Assembly (NCBI RefSeq): GCF_000430745.1 | Contig: NZ_AUMP01000033.1 | Coordinates: 1 to 42,474 of the forward strand | DNA from: Fictibacillus gelatini DSM 15865 | Lineage (GTDB): Bacteria; Bacillota; Bacilli; Bacillales; Fictibacillaceae | Length of the DNA: 42,474 nt | Direction: 5' to 3' | In this document: positions 7,810-17,178 of the stretch, in pieces | Layout of the letters: every line of letters starts with the position of its first letter | How positions within the stretch are numbered: position 1 is the stretch's first letter | The notes under the pieces: generated by a model | What the model saw: only the letters and a program-made list of their open reading frames with translations | Database searches by the model: none | What the model was told of the DNA's origin: nothing | Position numbers and translations under genes: made by a program

Positions 7810-9612
7810 ATGTGTGGAATTGTCGGTTATATTGGAAATGAAGATGTAAAGGAAATTTTGCTTCATGGTTTAGAGAAGCTGGAGTATCGCGGCTACGATT
7901 CAGCAGGGATCGCTGTTTTAAACGAGAATGGTGTGCATGTTTTTAAAGAAAAAGGGAGAATTGCAGCCCTTCGTGAAAGCGTAGATGCATCCGTGTGTGC
8001 GAAAATGGGGATCGGGCATACACGCTGGGCGACGCACGGTGTGCCAAGCAAAGAAAATGCGCACCCGCATCAAAGCGCTTCCGGCCGGTTTACGCTTGTC
8101 CATAATGGTGTAATCGAAAACTATGAACAAGTACGAAAACAGTATATTCCTGACGTAACACTTAAAAGTGATACCGATACAGAAGTAGTCGTTCAAATCG
8201 TAGAACGCTTTGTCGAAGGCGGAATGGAAGTGGAAGAAGCTTTCCGGCAAACACTTTCTGTTTTAAAAGGTTCATATGCTATAGCATTAATTGATAACCA
8301 AAATTCAACAACCATCTATGTTGGGAAAAATAAAAGCCCGCTTCTAGTCGGACTTGGTGAAGGGTTTAACGTCGTTGCCAGTGACGCGATGGCCATGATT
8401 CAGTTAACCGACCAATACGTTGAGTTAATGGATAAAGAAGTGGTCATTGTCACTTCAAGCACTTATACGATCAAAAAGCTTGATGGAACAACGGTTTCTC
8501 GCGCTCCTTATCAAGCACAGATCGATGCAAGCGACATTGAAAAAGGTACTTATCCGCATTTTATGTTAAAAGAAATTGATGAACAACCGTTTGTCATTCG
8601 CAATATTATTAACAAATACAAAAACGAAAATGACGAGCTCGAGCTTGAAGGCAGCATCCGAGAAGCGATGCAGGAGACCGACCGCATTTATATCGTTGCC
8701 TGCGGCACTAGCTACCATGCCGGCCTGGTTGGGAAGCAGTTGATCGAAGGAATGGCAAAGATTCCAGTCGAAGTCCATATTGCCAGTGAATTTGGCTATA
8801 ATATGCCGCTTCTATCAGAAAAACCATTGTTTATCTTTATCTCACAAAGCGGGGAAACTGCCGATAGCCGCGCCGTTCTCGTAAAGGTGAAAGAACTAGG
8901 GCATAAGGCGCTTACGATCACGAATGTTGCCGGCTCTACGCTTTCCAGGGAAGCGGATTATACATTATTATTGCATGCAGGGCCAGAGATCGCGGTTGCT
9001 TCGACAAAAGCGTATACGGCACAAATCGCCGTTCTTGCCTTGCTGGCTGTCGATACGGCAAAAGCGAAAGGAATCAAGCTTGACTTTAATCCGATTCAAG
9101 AGCTGGCTATTGTTGCAAACGCGATGGAAGTGCTTTGCGAGCAAAAAGAACAAATGGAGAAGATTGCACGCGAGTATTTGGCGGTTACCCGCAACTGCTT
9201 CTTCATTGGCCGCGCCACCGACTATTTTGTCTGCATGGAAGGTGCATTGAAGCTGAAAGAGATTTCTTACATCCAGGCTGAAGGCTTTGCAGGCGGAGAA
9301 TTGAAGCACGGAACGATTGCTTTAATTGAGGAAGGCACGCCGATTATCGCACTTGCGACACAAGAACATGTAAATTTAAGCATTCGCGGAAATGTGAAAG
9401 AAGTCGTCGCACGCGGCGCCTACCCATGCATCATCAGCATGGACGGATTGCAGGAAGAAGGAGACCGCGTTGTCCTGCCGAAAGTGCACGAATTCCTCAC
9501 ACCGCTCGTATCCGTCATTCCGCTGCAGCTTATCGCCTACTACGCAGCGCTGCACCGCGACTGCGACGTCGACAAGCCACGCAACCTCGCCAAAAGCGTG
9601 ACAGTCGAATAA
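7810..9612 (+). CDS. glmS: Glutamine--fructose-6-phosphate aminotransferase (isomerizing)
   Basis: Makes glucosamine-6-phosphate from fructose-6-phosphate and glutamine, the first committed step of amino-sugar and cell-wall synthesis. The 600-aa product begins MCGIVGYIG, exposing the class II amidotransferase nucleophile Cys2 after Met removal. HTRWATHG and NGVIENY follow in the glutaminase domain. Two SIS isomerase domains come next ([17 protein letters not shown], and later [15 protein letters not shown]), and the chain ends in [13 protein letters not shown], the standard GlmS C-terminus. GGGAGG precedes the ATG. Its product shuts off expression through the ribozyme upstream. Confidence 0.97.
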   Translation: MCGIVGYIGNEDVKEILLHGLEKLEYRGYDSAGIAVLNENGVHVFKEKGRIAALRESVDASVCAKMGIGHTRWATHGVPSKENAHPHQSASGRFTLVHNGVIENYEQVRKQYIPDVTLKSDTDTEVVVQIVERFVEGGMEVEEAFRQTLSVLKGSYAIALIDNQNSTTIYVGKNKSPLLVGLGEGFNVVASDAMAMIQLTDQYVELMDKEVVIVTSSTYTIKKLDGTTVSRAPYQAQIDASDIEKGTYPHFMLKEIDEQPFVIRNIINKYKNENDELELEGSIREAMQETDRIYIVACGTSYHAGLVGKQLIEGMAKIPVEVHIASEFGYNMPLLSEKPLFIFISQSGETADSRAVLVKVKELGHKALTITNVAGSTLSREADYTLLLHAGPEIAVASTKAYTAQIAVLALLAVDTAKAKGIKLDFNPIQELAIVANAMEVLCEQKEQMEKIAREYLAVTRNCFFIGRATDYFVCMEGALKLKEISYIQAEGFAGGELKHGTIALIEEGTPIIALATQEHVNLSIRGNVKEVVARGAYPCIISMDGLQEEGDRVVLPKVHEFLTPLVSVIPLQLIAYYAALHRDCDVDKPRNLAKSVTVE

Positions 9613-9665
9613 GAGTGGGAAGTTGGAAAAAAATAATTGTAAAAACCAATTAAAGTTTACCTAAG

Positions 9666-9713
9666 AGCCGAGCGAAACGCAGGTATCCACTCCTGTTTTT
9701 CCTCGGCTTTTTT
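9666..9713 (+). terminator. Terminator after glmS
   Basis: AGCCGAG pairs with CTCGGCT and is followed by T6. The 29-nt loop contains a second small stem (CAGG/CCTG). Confidence 0.85.
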
Positions 9714-9922
9714 CTCTGCTGCCAAAGGGCTGCATGCCCCTAAACCCTTTGATCAATCAAGCTTCCGCCAGTTTTCTCCTGTTTTTATACAAACTTTAAT
9801 AGCTTCGGAATTGAGGCGAAAAGGACGTAGAAAAGCCGGGTAGTCTTGTGGCTATGGGATTGGAGAAGGAAAGAGGGGAGCGGCATGAGCAGGCTTTTTT
9901 GCCGTTTACAGTAAAGAAGAAA

Positions 9923-9957
9923 CAAAAGGGCCTCTTCGCTCTTAGGGCGGGAGGCCA
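9923..9957 (-). terminator. Terminator of the minus-strand membrane-protein gene
   Basis: Read on the minus strand, GGCCTC pairs with GAGGCC around a 16-nt loop and is followed by CTTTTGTTT, starting about 8 bases after the stop of the gene at 9965. Confidence 0.75.
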
Positions 9958-9964
9958 TCTGCTT

Positions 9965-10630
9965 TTATTTGCGATCCAGACTGGAGGTGTCTCTGGCCTT
10001 CTCTTGCCTGGGGAAGAAGGTATAAGACAGAGAGATGACACCATCAATAATCAGAATCAGTGACCAAATTCTGCTGATGTTATTGACAGTCGTACTATTG
10101 GATGGGAAAATTGGTTGCTTTTCTGAGAACCAACGGCTCAGCACATCCGTCAGGTCCTGTGGACTGCTGATTTGGTCGGAGAGGCCGAACAGAAGAACAA
10201 AGACGATATGGGCAATCACATAGACAAGCAAATGTTTAAAGAATTGCTTTCTTTCGTGCTGTGCATGTGCTTTTCCATACAGCTTCTTGACGCCTTCCAC
10301 ATCAGGAACAGGCTGTCCTTTCCAGCTCGCCACTTTTCTCTGGATAAACGAATCGAGCCGTTTGAAATCGCTCTTTCCATATGTGAGTGCATACACAATA
10401 AACACAACAATCACAGTTTGGTAACTGGAGAACTTTCCTGTTTTCATATAGTCATAGAGGCCCATGATTGCAATCCATAAATCATTTACAATGAACAGGA
10501 TGAAAAATGCAATGCTTAAACGCTTTAAGCCGAACCAGTAACGCAGCAGCAAAAAGGTTAAAATGGAAACCCAAAAGATGGATTCGGCAATAATAAGAAA
10601 TAACCACTTATTTTCTAAGATAAAATCCAT
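9965..10630 (-). CDS. Integral membrane protein of unknown function (221 aa)
   Basis: I do not recognise a named family. The 221-aa product has about five hydrophobic segments. Three lie in the first third (near residues 8-28, 34-56, 63-85). A soluble stretch rich in Lys and Arg follows (FIQRKVASWKG to HAQHERKQ). Two segments come after it (HLLVYVIAHIVFVLLFG and IWSLILIIDGVISLSYTFF). The last pair, with FFKHLLVYV, loosely resembles the 2TM domain, but I would not assign it on that. ATG 10630 is chosen because AAGGGGG lies about 9 bases ahead, while the upstream ATG at 10639 abuts that site. It is a single gene with its own terminator. Confidence 0.75.
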   Translation of the reverse strand: MDFILENKWLFLIIAESIFWVSILTFLLLRYWFGLKRLSIAFFILFIVNDLWIAIMGLYDYMKTGKFSSYQTVIVVFIVYALTYGKSDFKRLDSFIQRKVASWKGQPVPDVEGVKKLYGKAHAQHERKQFFKHLLVYVIAHIVFVLLFGLSDQISSPQDLTDVLSRWFSEKQPIFPSNSTTVNNISRIWSLILIIDGVISLSYTFFPRQEKARDTSSLDRK

Positions 10631-10639
10631 TTTTATCAT

Positions 10640-10981
10640 CCCCCTTAATCGCCGGGCAGCATATCCAGCCACTTTAAACCAGCTTCCAAATGAAGAAGCT
10701 TTTCCTCAATTTAAATAAAGCATTCCTTTTATTCTCTTTTGTTGGTCGATGTTGAAACGCAGCCCCTGAAGCTGCAAAATTGTCCGAATAATAGATTACT
10801 TTTGTCATTTTACTATTTTTTCCATAGCGGAGTACTTGAGCTTTTTGGAGAGCACCTTAAATAAAAGTGTTGAGGCTAACCATCTTCTTTATTTTATTAG
10901 AAACCATCAGACAGGGCTGAAGTTATAATTATTATACCATTTAATTTCCAAAAAATATAGGGAATATTGGAAAGGGGGCCC
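10640..10981. other. Intergenic stretch without a recognised gene
   Basis: AT-rich spacer upstream of the minus-strand membrane-protein gene and the small frame at 10982. A short stem AGCTTC/GAAGCT occurs at 10681-10700. A TATAAT-like string near 10923 has no good -35. I see no protein-coding pattern on either strand. Confidence 0.5.
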
Positions 10982-11140
10982 ATTTTACCGAGAAAAGCTG
11001 ATGAATATTCAGACGAAAATCAAAATGGATATAAACCACAAACTTTACTAAACTACTTTAAAATTATAGAAGTTCTGGGATTTATCAATCACATCCTACG
11101 ATTGTTCTCGAACTTAATATATAAAGAGACCTTTAATTGA
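10982..11140 (+). CDS. Candidate small protein, 52 codons, non-canonical start
   Basis: An open frame with protein-like composition that has no ATG, GTG or TTG at a good place. From ATT 10982 it reads 52 codons to TGA 11138. The N-terminal half is polar (PRKADEYSDENQNG) and the C-terminal half is an amphipathic or hydrophobic helix (LLNYFKIIEVLGFINHILRLFSNLI). AAAGGGGG sits at 10972-10979, just ahead of ATT. ATT starts are rare but known (infC). An in-frame TTG at 10967 is the alternative. I do not recognise the protein. It could instead be a decayed gene that has lost its start. Confidence 0.4.
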   Translation: MLPRKADEYSDENQNGYKPQTLLNYFKIIEVLGFINHILRLFSNLIYKETFN

Positions 11141-11250
11141 AAAAGGATAATGTTTAAAAATAAAGGAATTGTTCTAGCAATCGAAAATAAGTCTATAGCT
11201 AAAAATATATACGGGATTGCAAAATAACAGGAACATAGGAGGAATGGGAA

Positions 11251-11681
11251 ATGAAAATCAATAGAATAGACATGTGGGTCTCATCGTAAAGGATCTTCCT
11301 GCCGCTAAAGCCTTTTTTCTTGACCTTGGACTTGAAGTGTTAGGGGAAGCAGAAGTGAAAGGAGAGTGGGTGGAACGGATACTCGGACTGAATGATGTTA
11401 GAGGGACGGTTGTAATGTTCGGGATGCCAGACGGCCAGGCAACTTTGGAGCTGGTCAAATTCCATACGCATGAAGAAGACATTCAGCAATCTTTTGCAAA
11501 TACCTTGAGTATCCAGCATATTGCCTTTGCTGTTGAAGATATTGAAGCCATTGTTGCCAAATTGAAAAAGAAAGGCGCAGAACTTTTTGGTGAGATACAA
11601 AACTACGAAAATACTTATAAATTATGCTACGTTCGTGGTCCAGAAGGAATTATTTTAGAGCTGGCGGAGAAAATCAAATAA
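11251..11681 (+). pseudogene. VOC/glyoxalase-family protein with a one-base frameshift near the start
   Basis: From ATG 11251, preceded by AGGAGG, the frame reads MKINRIDMWVSS and stops. From GTG 11274 in another frame it reads VGLIVKDLPAAKAFFLDLGLEV and stays open for 135 codons to the stop at 11681. Joined with one extra C after GA at 11270, the start becomes MKINRIDHVGLIVKDL, the usual opening of vicinal-oxygen-chelate proteins, with its metal-ligand His in DHVG. The rest is typical of a single VOC fold of about 143 aa, including EGIILELAEKIK at the end. The gene is therefore broken at residue 7, initiates at GTG 11274 without that His, or carries a sequencing error. Substrate unknown. Confidence 0.75.
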
Positions 11682-11783
11682 CGATTGAAGCGAACTTTGT
11701 AAACAAACGGGACGCTATGATGGAGCAAGACAAGCAGGAAATGATCCAACTTTTAAAAAAGCTGAAACTTTGCTCTGTTTGAT

Positions 11784-11828
11784 AAGAATCCATTTTGATC
11801 AATCTTTTTTCAAAATGGATTCTTTTTG
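11784..11828 (+). terminator. Terminator downstream of the VOC gene
   Basis: A 14-bp inverted repeat (AGAATCCATTTTGA / TCAAAATGGATTCT) followed by T5, about 100 bases after the VOC stop. The intervening DNA holds a 21-codon frame that may be a gene remnant. Confidence 0.88.
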
Positions 11829-12029
11829 TTCTGTAGAAGCATACAAGCTATATGAGTGGACCTATACATGAATCTATAAAAAATACCCATTACTATATTT
11901 AAATTAAGAATAATGTACGTAGGCTTCTCTTTATTCAACTAACGGCGGCAGATAAGCTCAAGAAGGTATGTTTTAGTAAATAAATGGTTTATAATCAGGT
12001 TATCTAAGTTATGAATAAGGATGATTTTT

Positions 12030-13202
12030 ATGATGACCGTAAAGGACTTATTTCAATTGTCCGTTACAAAGAACTTTTCGGTTGTTGCAGGCGAAAATGG
12101 ACTAAATAAAATCATTTCAAGTGTTGGAATTTTAGACTTTGAATATAGTAACGGTATTGAGCCAGTGAGAGAAACTGCTTTTAGTCCTCATAGTCTTGTA
12201 CTCAGCAGCTTATTATTTGCTTTCCAAAAACCGGAACTTTTAATCGAGACAATAAGAGAGCTCATTAAGTTAAAGGTGAGTGCCTTAGCCTATAAGCCGG
12301 TTATTTTTCGAGAATTGCCGGACGAGGTTCTGCATTTCGCAAATGAGCAAGATTTTCCGATATTACGTTTCGGTGGAGACGAATATTTTGAGGAAATTAT
12401 TTTTGAAGTGATGAATTCAATTAAAAGCAGGGAAAATGACCTCTTTTTGCAAAATATGATGCGATGCTTGATCGAAGACGAAGTATCAGAGCTACAACTA
12501 CAGTCCTTTTTACAACAGATGAATAAACCATTTGAGAAATACGTGTTTGCCGCCAATATTCGAATGATGCAATCAGAGAACCCTCAATGGATAGACCCCT
12601 TTCTTCAATTCCAGTCATTTTTGAAGTCAGGCATCGTCTGCACTTATAAAAACAGTATTCTGATCATATTGACTGACAAATCTGAGCGGCTCCAATTTGC
12701 CAAACTACTAAACGAATGGATGAACCTATATGGAATTCCAACCGATGAACTGACAATTGGCTATGGTCAAGTCCACCAGACACATACGGAACTTCATCTA
12801 GCTGTCAGAGAAGCGTATTATGCCCGGATAATGGCCAACATTGAAACAAAGCCTGTTTGTCACTACGCGGATCTGGCATCAGAACGTCTGCTTATAGAGC
12901 TCTACCGAAAGGATGCACAATTCGCGAGCAGGTATGTGAAAGAATACTTGGGACCTCTTCTAACTGAAAAAATAGATAAGGATTTGCTACAAACCGCAGT
13001 TACATTTGTGTTAAAGAAAGGCAATGTGAAGGAAGTAGCGGACGCACATTATTGTCATCCCAATACTATCCGCTATCGCATGGCGAAAATACGTCAATTA
13101 ATAGAGCCTTTTGGTAACGAGTTTGTTTTTTATGAGAATCTATCCACGGCGGTAAAATTGTACTTACTTTATAAATTGATCGAGCAAACCTCTTTGGAAT
13201 GA
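12030..13202 (+). CDS. PucR-family transcriptional regulator
   Basis: Product of 390 aa. Residues about 5-125 form the N-terminal PucR (purine-catabolism regulator) domain, beginning MMTVKDLFQL and including FPILRFGGDEYFEEI. The middle has a GGDEF-like fold without catalytic motifs (LTIGYGQVHQTHTELHLAVREAYYA). The last 60 residues are the PucR-type helix-turn-helix (LKKGNVKEVADAHYCHPNTIRYRMAKI). Such proteins activate purine, sugar-diacid or amino-acid catabolic genes in response to a metabolite. ATG 12030 follows ATAAGGA by 9 bases. The nearest catabolic genes are the EamA transporter downstream and the convergent glycerate kinase, which are possible targets; the link is inference. Confidence 0.88.
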   Translation: MMTVKDLFQLSVTKNFSVVAGENGLNKIISSVGILDFEYSNGIEPVRETAFSPHSLVLSSLLFAFQKPELLIETIRELIKLKVSALAYKPVIFRELPDEVLHFANEQDFPILRFGGDEYFEEIIFEVMNSIKSRENDLFLQNMMRCLIEDEVSELQLQSFLQQMNKPFEKYVFAANIRMMQSENPQWIDPFLQFQSFLKSGIVCTYKNSILIILTDKSERLQFAKLLNEWMNLYGIPTDELTIGYGQVHQTHTELHLAVREAYYARIMANIETKPVCHYADLASERLLIELYRKDAQFASRYVKEYLGPLLTEKIDKDLLQTAVTFVLKKGNVKEVADAHYCHPNTIRYRMAKIRQLIEPFGNEFVFYENLSTAVKLYLLYKLIEQTSLE

Positions 13203-13293
13203 ATACAAAAATAAGCTGAAAATTTTAGAATCACTATCAAATTATTGTTTTTTCTCTTGTGGTATTCTTGGTTTTAGTCAAGGAGGGAAAGAG

Positions 13294-14184
13294 ATGAAAC
13301 AATATATAGGTGATGGAATGTTGTTGGTGACAGCGATTATTTGGGGAAGCGGATTTGTTGTAACTGATATTGCATTGCAATATTTAACCCCCTATCAGGT
13401 AATGGCGGGAAGGTTTGTACTGGCTACACTTTTACTTACAATGCTATTTGGATTCAAACTCAAAACCCTTACCAAATCCGTTGTGTGGAAAGGAGCCATA
13501 CTTGGCACGTTTTTATTTCTGGGTTTCGTTTTACAAACGGTTGGCTTGCAATATACCACACCTTCTAAGAATGCATTTTTAACTGCCGTCAATGTGGTGA
13601 TTGTACCGATTATTGCTTACCTGCTGTATAAGCGAAGAATTGATCGATTTGAAATGGCCGGTTCCGTCATTGCCCTGGCAGGAATTGGCTTGTTATCCAT
13701 TGAGAGTTCCATGACTGTAAACATAGGTGATCTATTATCGCTTGCGTGTGCAGTAGCTTTTGCCTTCGATATTTTTTATACAAATCGTTTTGCAAAAAAG
13801 GAAGACCCTATATCACTGACTATCGTACAATTCATAACGGCTTCTCTTTTAAGTGTAGTGGCTGTCCTGATTAAAGGAGATATACCAACATCATTGGCAA
13901 GTGAAGGAGTTTATTCGATTTTGTATTTAGCCGTCTTTTCAACGACGATTGCCTATCTTTTTCAAAATAAAGCTCATCAATATACTACAGCTACAAAAGC
14001 AGCCATTATTTTATCTACGGAATCTTTTTTCGGGATGCTGTTATCTGTTTTATTTTTACACGAAGTATTGACCGGACGTATGGTTACGGGGGCGGTATTC
14101 ATTATGATCGCTATCTTGATTGCTGAACTGAAGCCATCCTTCAAGAAAAACCAACCTGTTAAAAATGTACGTGAGAGCAGTTAA
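13294..14184 (+). CDS. EamA/DMT-family transporter
   Basis: A 296-aa membrane protein with about ten hydrophobic segments in two EamA repeats (roughly residues 5-135 and 148-282). It shows the typical GSGFVVTDIALQYLTPYQVMAGRF opening and TFLFLGFVLQTVGLQYTTPSKNAFL. Drug/metabolite transporters of this group are usually exporters of amino acids or other small metabolites; the substrate cannot be read. AAGGAGG precedes the ATG. It lies 91 bases after the PucR regulator in the same direction, possibly co-transcribed. Confidence 0.88.
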   Translation: MKQYIGDGMLLVTAIIWGSGFVVTDIALQYLTPYQVMAGRFVLATLLLTMLFGFKLKTLTKSVVWKGAILGTFLFLGFVLQTVGLQYTTPSKNAFLTAVNVVIVPIIAYLLYKRRIDRFEMAGSVIALAGIGLLSIESSMTVNIGDLLSLACAVAFAFDIFYTNRFAKKEDPISLTIVQFITASLLSVVAVLIKGDIPTSLASEGVYSILYLAVFSTTIAYLFQNKAHQYTTATKAAIILSTESFFGMLLSVLFLHEVLTGRMVTGAVFIMIAILIAELKPSFKKNQPVKNVRESS

Positions 14185-14203
14185 TTATAGCAATCGGCTC
14201 GTA

Positions 14204-14252
14204 AGTAACCCTTCATTTTGATCCTTACCTGTGCACATAGTGAAGGGTTACT
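14204..14252. repeat. Inverted repeat after the EamA gene
   Basis: A 12-bp repeat AGTAACCCTTCA / TGAAGGGTTACT with a 25-nt loop. It sits between converging genes but has no T run on either side, so it is at best a weak or Rho-assisted terminator. Confidence 0.6.
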
Positions 14253-14331
14253 CAAACAAACAGGTGCATTAGTTTAAGAAAAAAGTAATAATAAAAGATA
14301 AGGGATGACACGAATTACACATTTTGTATTC

Positions 14332-15486
14332 TCACAATTTGGCATTTGATTGAACTGCTTTAAGCAATCGAAATAATTGTGTTGTAGTAGACCTTAAATT
14401 GTTATATGTTACCATTGGATCCATCGCTTCTTCCAGTGCCATGGGACGATTGGCAATCGAAAAAAAGGAAGTAATGCCGAGTTCATTTAGTCTATCAGCT
14501 TCTTCAGTTATACAGCCCGCCAGTCCAATGACTGGAATTTTATGCTTATGGGCAAGTTTGGCTACGCCAAGAGGGGCTTTTCCCATGGATGTTTGGCCGT
14601 CCAGCTTTCCTTCCCCCGTAATTACTAAATCGGCCCCGTGCATCCTTCTTTCCATCCCGATTATTTCTAATACTAATTCAATCCCTGACTGGAGCCTGGC
14701 ATCTAACAATCCAGCAAACGCAGCTCCAAGCCCGCCGGCAGCTCCTGCACCATCGATGTTATGAATATCTTTCCCCAGCTCCTTGCGAACAATCCGGGAA
14801 AAGGTTTCAAGCCCTTTATCTAGCTCTTTTATCATCTCTGGGGTCGCTCCTTTTTGCGGGGCGAAAATATAAGCCGCGCCGTTTGGGCCATAAAGGGGGT
14901 TGTTAACATCACAAGCTACTTTAAATGTGCAAGCTTCCAACTCAGGGATTACGTGGCTTGTATCAATTTTTCGAATATTTCGCAGACCTTGTCCTCCCGG
15001 GGAGACTTCTTCATTGAGCTGAGTTAAGAAGCTAAAGCCCAGCGCTTGTAGCATCCCCACACCTGCATCATTTGTCGCGCTACCGCCGAGTCCGATGACA
15101 AATTCCCGGCAACCTTTATTTATCGCATCCCTAATCAGTTCACCTACACCATATGTAGTTGTAATCAATGGATTGCGCTTGTTCAAAGGAACAAGAGGTA
15201 AACCACATGCAGCTGCTGCTTCAATAACCGCCGTTTTTTTATCTCCTAGAATACCGTATACAGCATCCACTTTTTCATTTAATGGTCCAGTTACTTCTTT
15301 ATGGATAAACTGCCCTTCAGTCGCCTGGACGAGCGCTTCCACAGTACCTTCCCCGCCATCCGCTAAAGGGAGAGCCACAATCTCGGCTTCATGATCAACA
15401 TCCCTTATTCCTGAAGAAATAGCTTCACTAGCATCTATAGAAGAAATACTTCCTTTAAATGAATCTATTGCTATTAAAACCTTCAT
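14332..15486 (-). CDS. glxK: Glycerate kinase
   Basis: Phosphorylates D-glycerate with ATP, feeding glycerate from sugar-diacid, glyoxylate or serine breakdown into glycolysis. The 384-aa product is a full-length GlxK/GarK-type kinase: MKVLIAIDSFKGSISS at the start, ADGGEGTVEAL, GLGGSATNDAGVGMLQALG in the nucleotide region, GAAGGLGAAF, and VITGEGKLDGQTSMGKAPLGVAKLA near the end. ATG 15486 is chosen over 15531 because AAGGAGGG precedes it. It faces the PucR-type regulator; sugar-diacid regulators of related architecture control garK in enterics, so co-regulation is conceivable but not shown here. Confidence 0.93.
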   Translation of the reverse strand: MKVLIAIDSFKGSISSIDASEAISSGIRDVDHEAEIVALPLADGGEGTVEALVQATEGQFIHKEVTGPLNEKVDAVYGILGDKKTAVIEAAAACGLPLVPLNKRNPLITTTYGVGELIRDAINKGCREFVIGLGGSATNDAGVGMLQALGFSFLTQLNEEVSPGGQGLRNIRKIDTSHVIPELEACTFKVACDVNNPLYGPNGAAYIFAPQKGATPEMIKELDKGLETFSRIVRKELGKDIHNIDGAGAAGGLGAAFAGLLDARLQSGIELVLEIIGMERRMHGADLVITGEGKLDGQTSMGKAPLGVAKLAHKHKIPVIGLAGCITEEADRLNELGITSFFSIANRPMALEEAMDPMVTYNNLRSTTTQLFRLLKAVQSNAKL

Positions 15487-15535
15487 AAGTATCCCTCCTT
15501 TAATCCCCACATTTCTGCACTCCATTAACAAATAT

Positions 15536-16303
15536 TTAAGATTCCACAGGGCTTTTTAATTTCCACCCGTCGATTTCAAAGCCGCCCATTTTTTCTAAAA
15601 CGTATTGTGTCAATTGTGTAAAGCTGTCCATCATCTCTATTTTTTCATCTGCTCCTAATAGCCTAATAAACATGTTGCTAAATGCGGCGTCCGGGAAACT
15701 TCCTTTAAGATATTTTTTCTTAAACATCGGATCCGTTAAATAGGAATAGATTTGATGATGGGGAATGCGCTCTAATCCTAAATAAGAGCAATATTGATCA
15801 AATAGATGGGCAAGGGAATTATAGTATACGAAATGAAAATCCGCCCTTTGTTGGTCATAACAATCTTTTAGATTATCCCAATTGTCCCAGATTCCATATT
15901 TTATCACTTCTAGAGCCGATCGATTAAGGGTGCCATATTGTTTGTCCATCCATTCTTGCGCTTCTATTTTAAGCTGCTTGACAACATCAGACTTATCAAA
16001 TACTACTTTCCCACTAATAAACTGAACCATAGACATCGTCCTGCGGTTGGTATAATCATCCTGAAAATAGTTTCGGATTTGCCGTGGCGGATTTGCAAAA
16101 TATTCAATAAGGAGACCATCAATGATCTTATTTCCTCTTTCTCTCCAGTCTACATCGTCTGATAAAATGATATGTACGTCTAAGTCTGATTGTTTAGAGG
16201 GATTGCCTGTCACGTAACTTCCGCATACGAGCGCAGCCGTTACATCGCTTCTATTTCGCCACTCATTGATAAATTTAAGAAGAACCATTTCCCATTTTTC
16301 CAA
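15536..16303 (-). CDS. Nucleotidyltransferase-domain protein (aminoglycoside adenylyltransferase-like)
   Basis: About 255 aa. The N-terminal part has the polymerase-beta nucleotidyltransferase signature, with GSYVTGNPSKQSDLDVHI giving GSx(8)SDxD and both catalytic Asp. The rest is helical and resembles streptomycin/kanamycin adenylyltransferase-like proteins of Bacillus. Such genes can modify aminoglycosides, but many chromosomal homologues have no known substrate. Start is uncertain: GTG at 16312 abuts the GGAAGG ribosome site, while TTG at 16303 lies about 8 bases after it and is preferred. It lies about 50 bases upstream of the glycerate kinase on the same strand. Confidence 0.8.
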   Translation of the reverse strand: MEKWEMVLLKFINEWRNRSDVTAALVCGSYVTGNPSKQSDLDVHIILSDDVDWRERGNKIIDGLLIEYFANPPRQIRNYFQDDYTNRRTMSMVQFISGKVVFDKSDVVKQLKIEAQEWMDKQYGTLNRSALEVIKYGIWDNWDNLKDCYDQQRADFHFVYYNSLAHLFDQYCSYLGLERIPHHQIYSYLTDPMFKKKYLKGSFPDAAFSNMFIRLLGADEKIEMMDSFTQLTQYVLEKMGGFEIDGWKLKSPVES

Positions 16304-16483
16304 CTTAAACACCTTCCTGCATCCGATTAGTTATAAAAAGAATATCATATAAACGGATCCATATTCCGAATTTTTGCAAAAAGTGCTCCTGGTTATTTAA
16401 CGGCTGGTAGTTGCCGAATAACGGTGTATGTTAAAATAAGCTCATTAAACATCCAGAAAAATAAATGAATAGGAGGGAATGAT

Positions 16484-17110
16484 TTGTTCACGATGTCTAC
16501 TTTGAGTACATTTGTGCTTATCGTATTAGGGCTATTTTTAATCCCGGGCCCGGCTGTGCTTCTAACCGTCACTCGTACTGTTCAGAGCGGGCGCAAAGCG
16601 GGCGTCATGGCAAGCCTTGGAATCGCGACCGGAGATTTCATTCATACCTTATTTGCAGCAGTGGGGCTTTCTGCCATTTTGATGACTTCCGCGCTCGCTT
16701 TCAATGTTGTCAAGTTTGCAGGGGCAGCCTACTTGCTTTATTTAGGAATTCGCGCTCTTTTGGAAAAGCCGAAAACCCCCGAGCTGCCAGAGGTTGCTTC
16801 GGTGACAAATGTAAGCTCTTATGGCCAGGCGATTTTAGTTGAAGTTTTAAACCCGAAAACTGCTCTTTTCTTTCTATCGTTTTTGCCGCAGTTCGTACAT
16901 CCGGAAGAAGGGTCATCCTTTTTTCAATTTCTGGTCCTTGGCTTAATTTTTGCGGTGCTTGGCGCGTTCTACACAACGATGATTGCAATGAGCGTACGCT
17001 TGCTCGGGCGGCTTATCAAGCGGATTTCCTGGCTTGGCAAGTGGGGCGGCAAGATTGTAGGGGCGATCTATATTGGATTAGGATTGAAAGTGGCCATTCA
17101 GAGCCGATGA
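16484..17110 (+). CDS. LysE/RhtB-family amino-acid exporter
   Basis: A 208-aa membrane protein with about six hydrophobic segments. It has the LysE-family opening LIPGPAVLLTVTRTVQSGRKAGVMASLGIATGDFIH (residues about 20-55) and a mid-protein NPKTALFFLSFLPQFV. The family exports lysine, threonine, homoserine lactones and other amino acids; the substrate is unknown here. The start is TTG 16484, six bases after AGGAGGG; the ATG nine bases further is too far from that site. It is a single gene. Confidence 0.88.
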   Translation: MFTMSTLSTFVLIVLGLFLIPGPAVLLTVTRTVQSGRKAGVMASLGIATGDFIHTLFAAVGLSAILMTSALAFNVVKFAGAAYLLYLGIRALLEKPKTPELPEVASVTNVSSYGQAILVEVLNPKTALFFLSFLPQFVHPEEGSSFFQFLVLGLIFAVLGAFYTTMIAMSVRLLGRLIKRISWLGKWGGKIVGAIYIGLGLKVAIQSR

Positions 17111-17178
17111 AGGGTTTGTACAAAAGTAACGAGCGATGAAAAGGGGATTAACTTTAAAGAAAATTTGCAAAAGATTAT

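Noticed and set aside
9848-10063. 71-codon plus-strand frame beside the membrane-protein gene
   Set aside because: It overlaps the minus-strand gene and its terminator, and reads as antisense of the conserved hydrophobic segment; no homology recognised.
11150-11227. 25-codon ATG frame just before the VOC gene
   Set aside because: Poor ribosome-site spacing and low-complexity composition; not distinguishable from chance.
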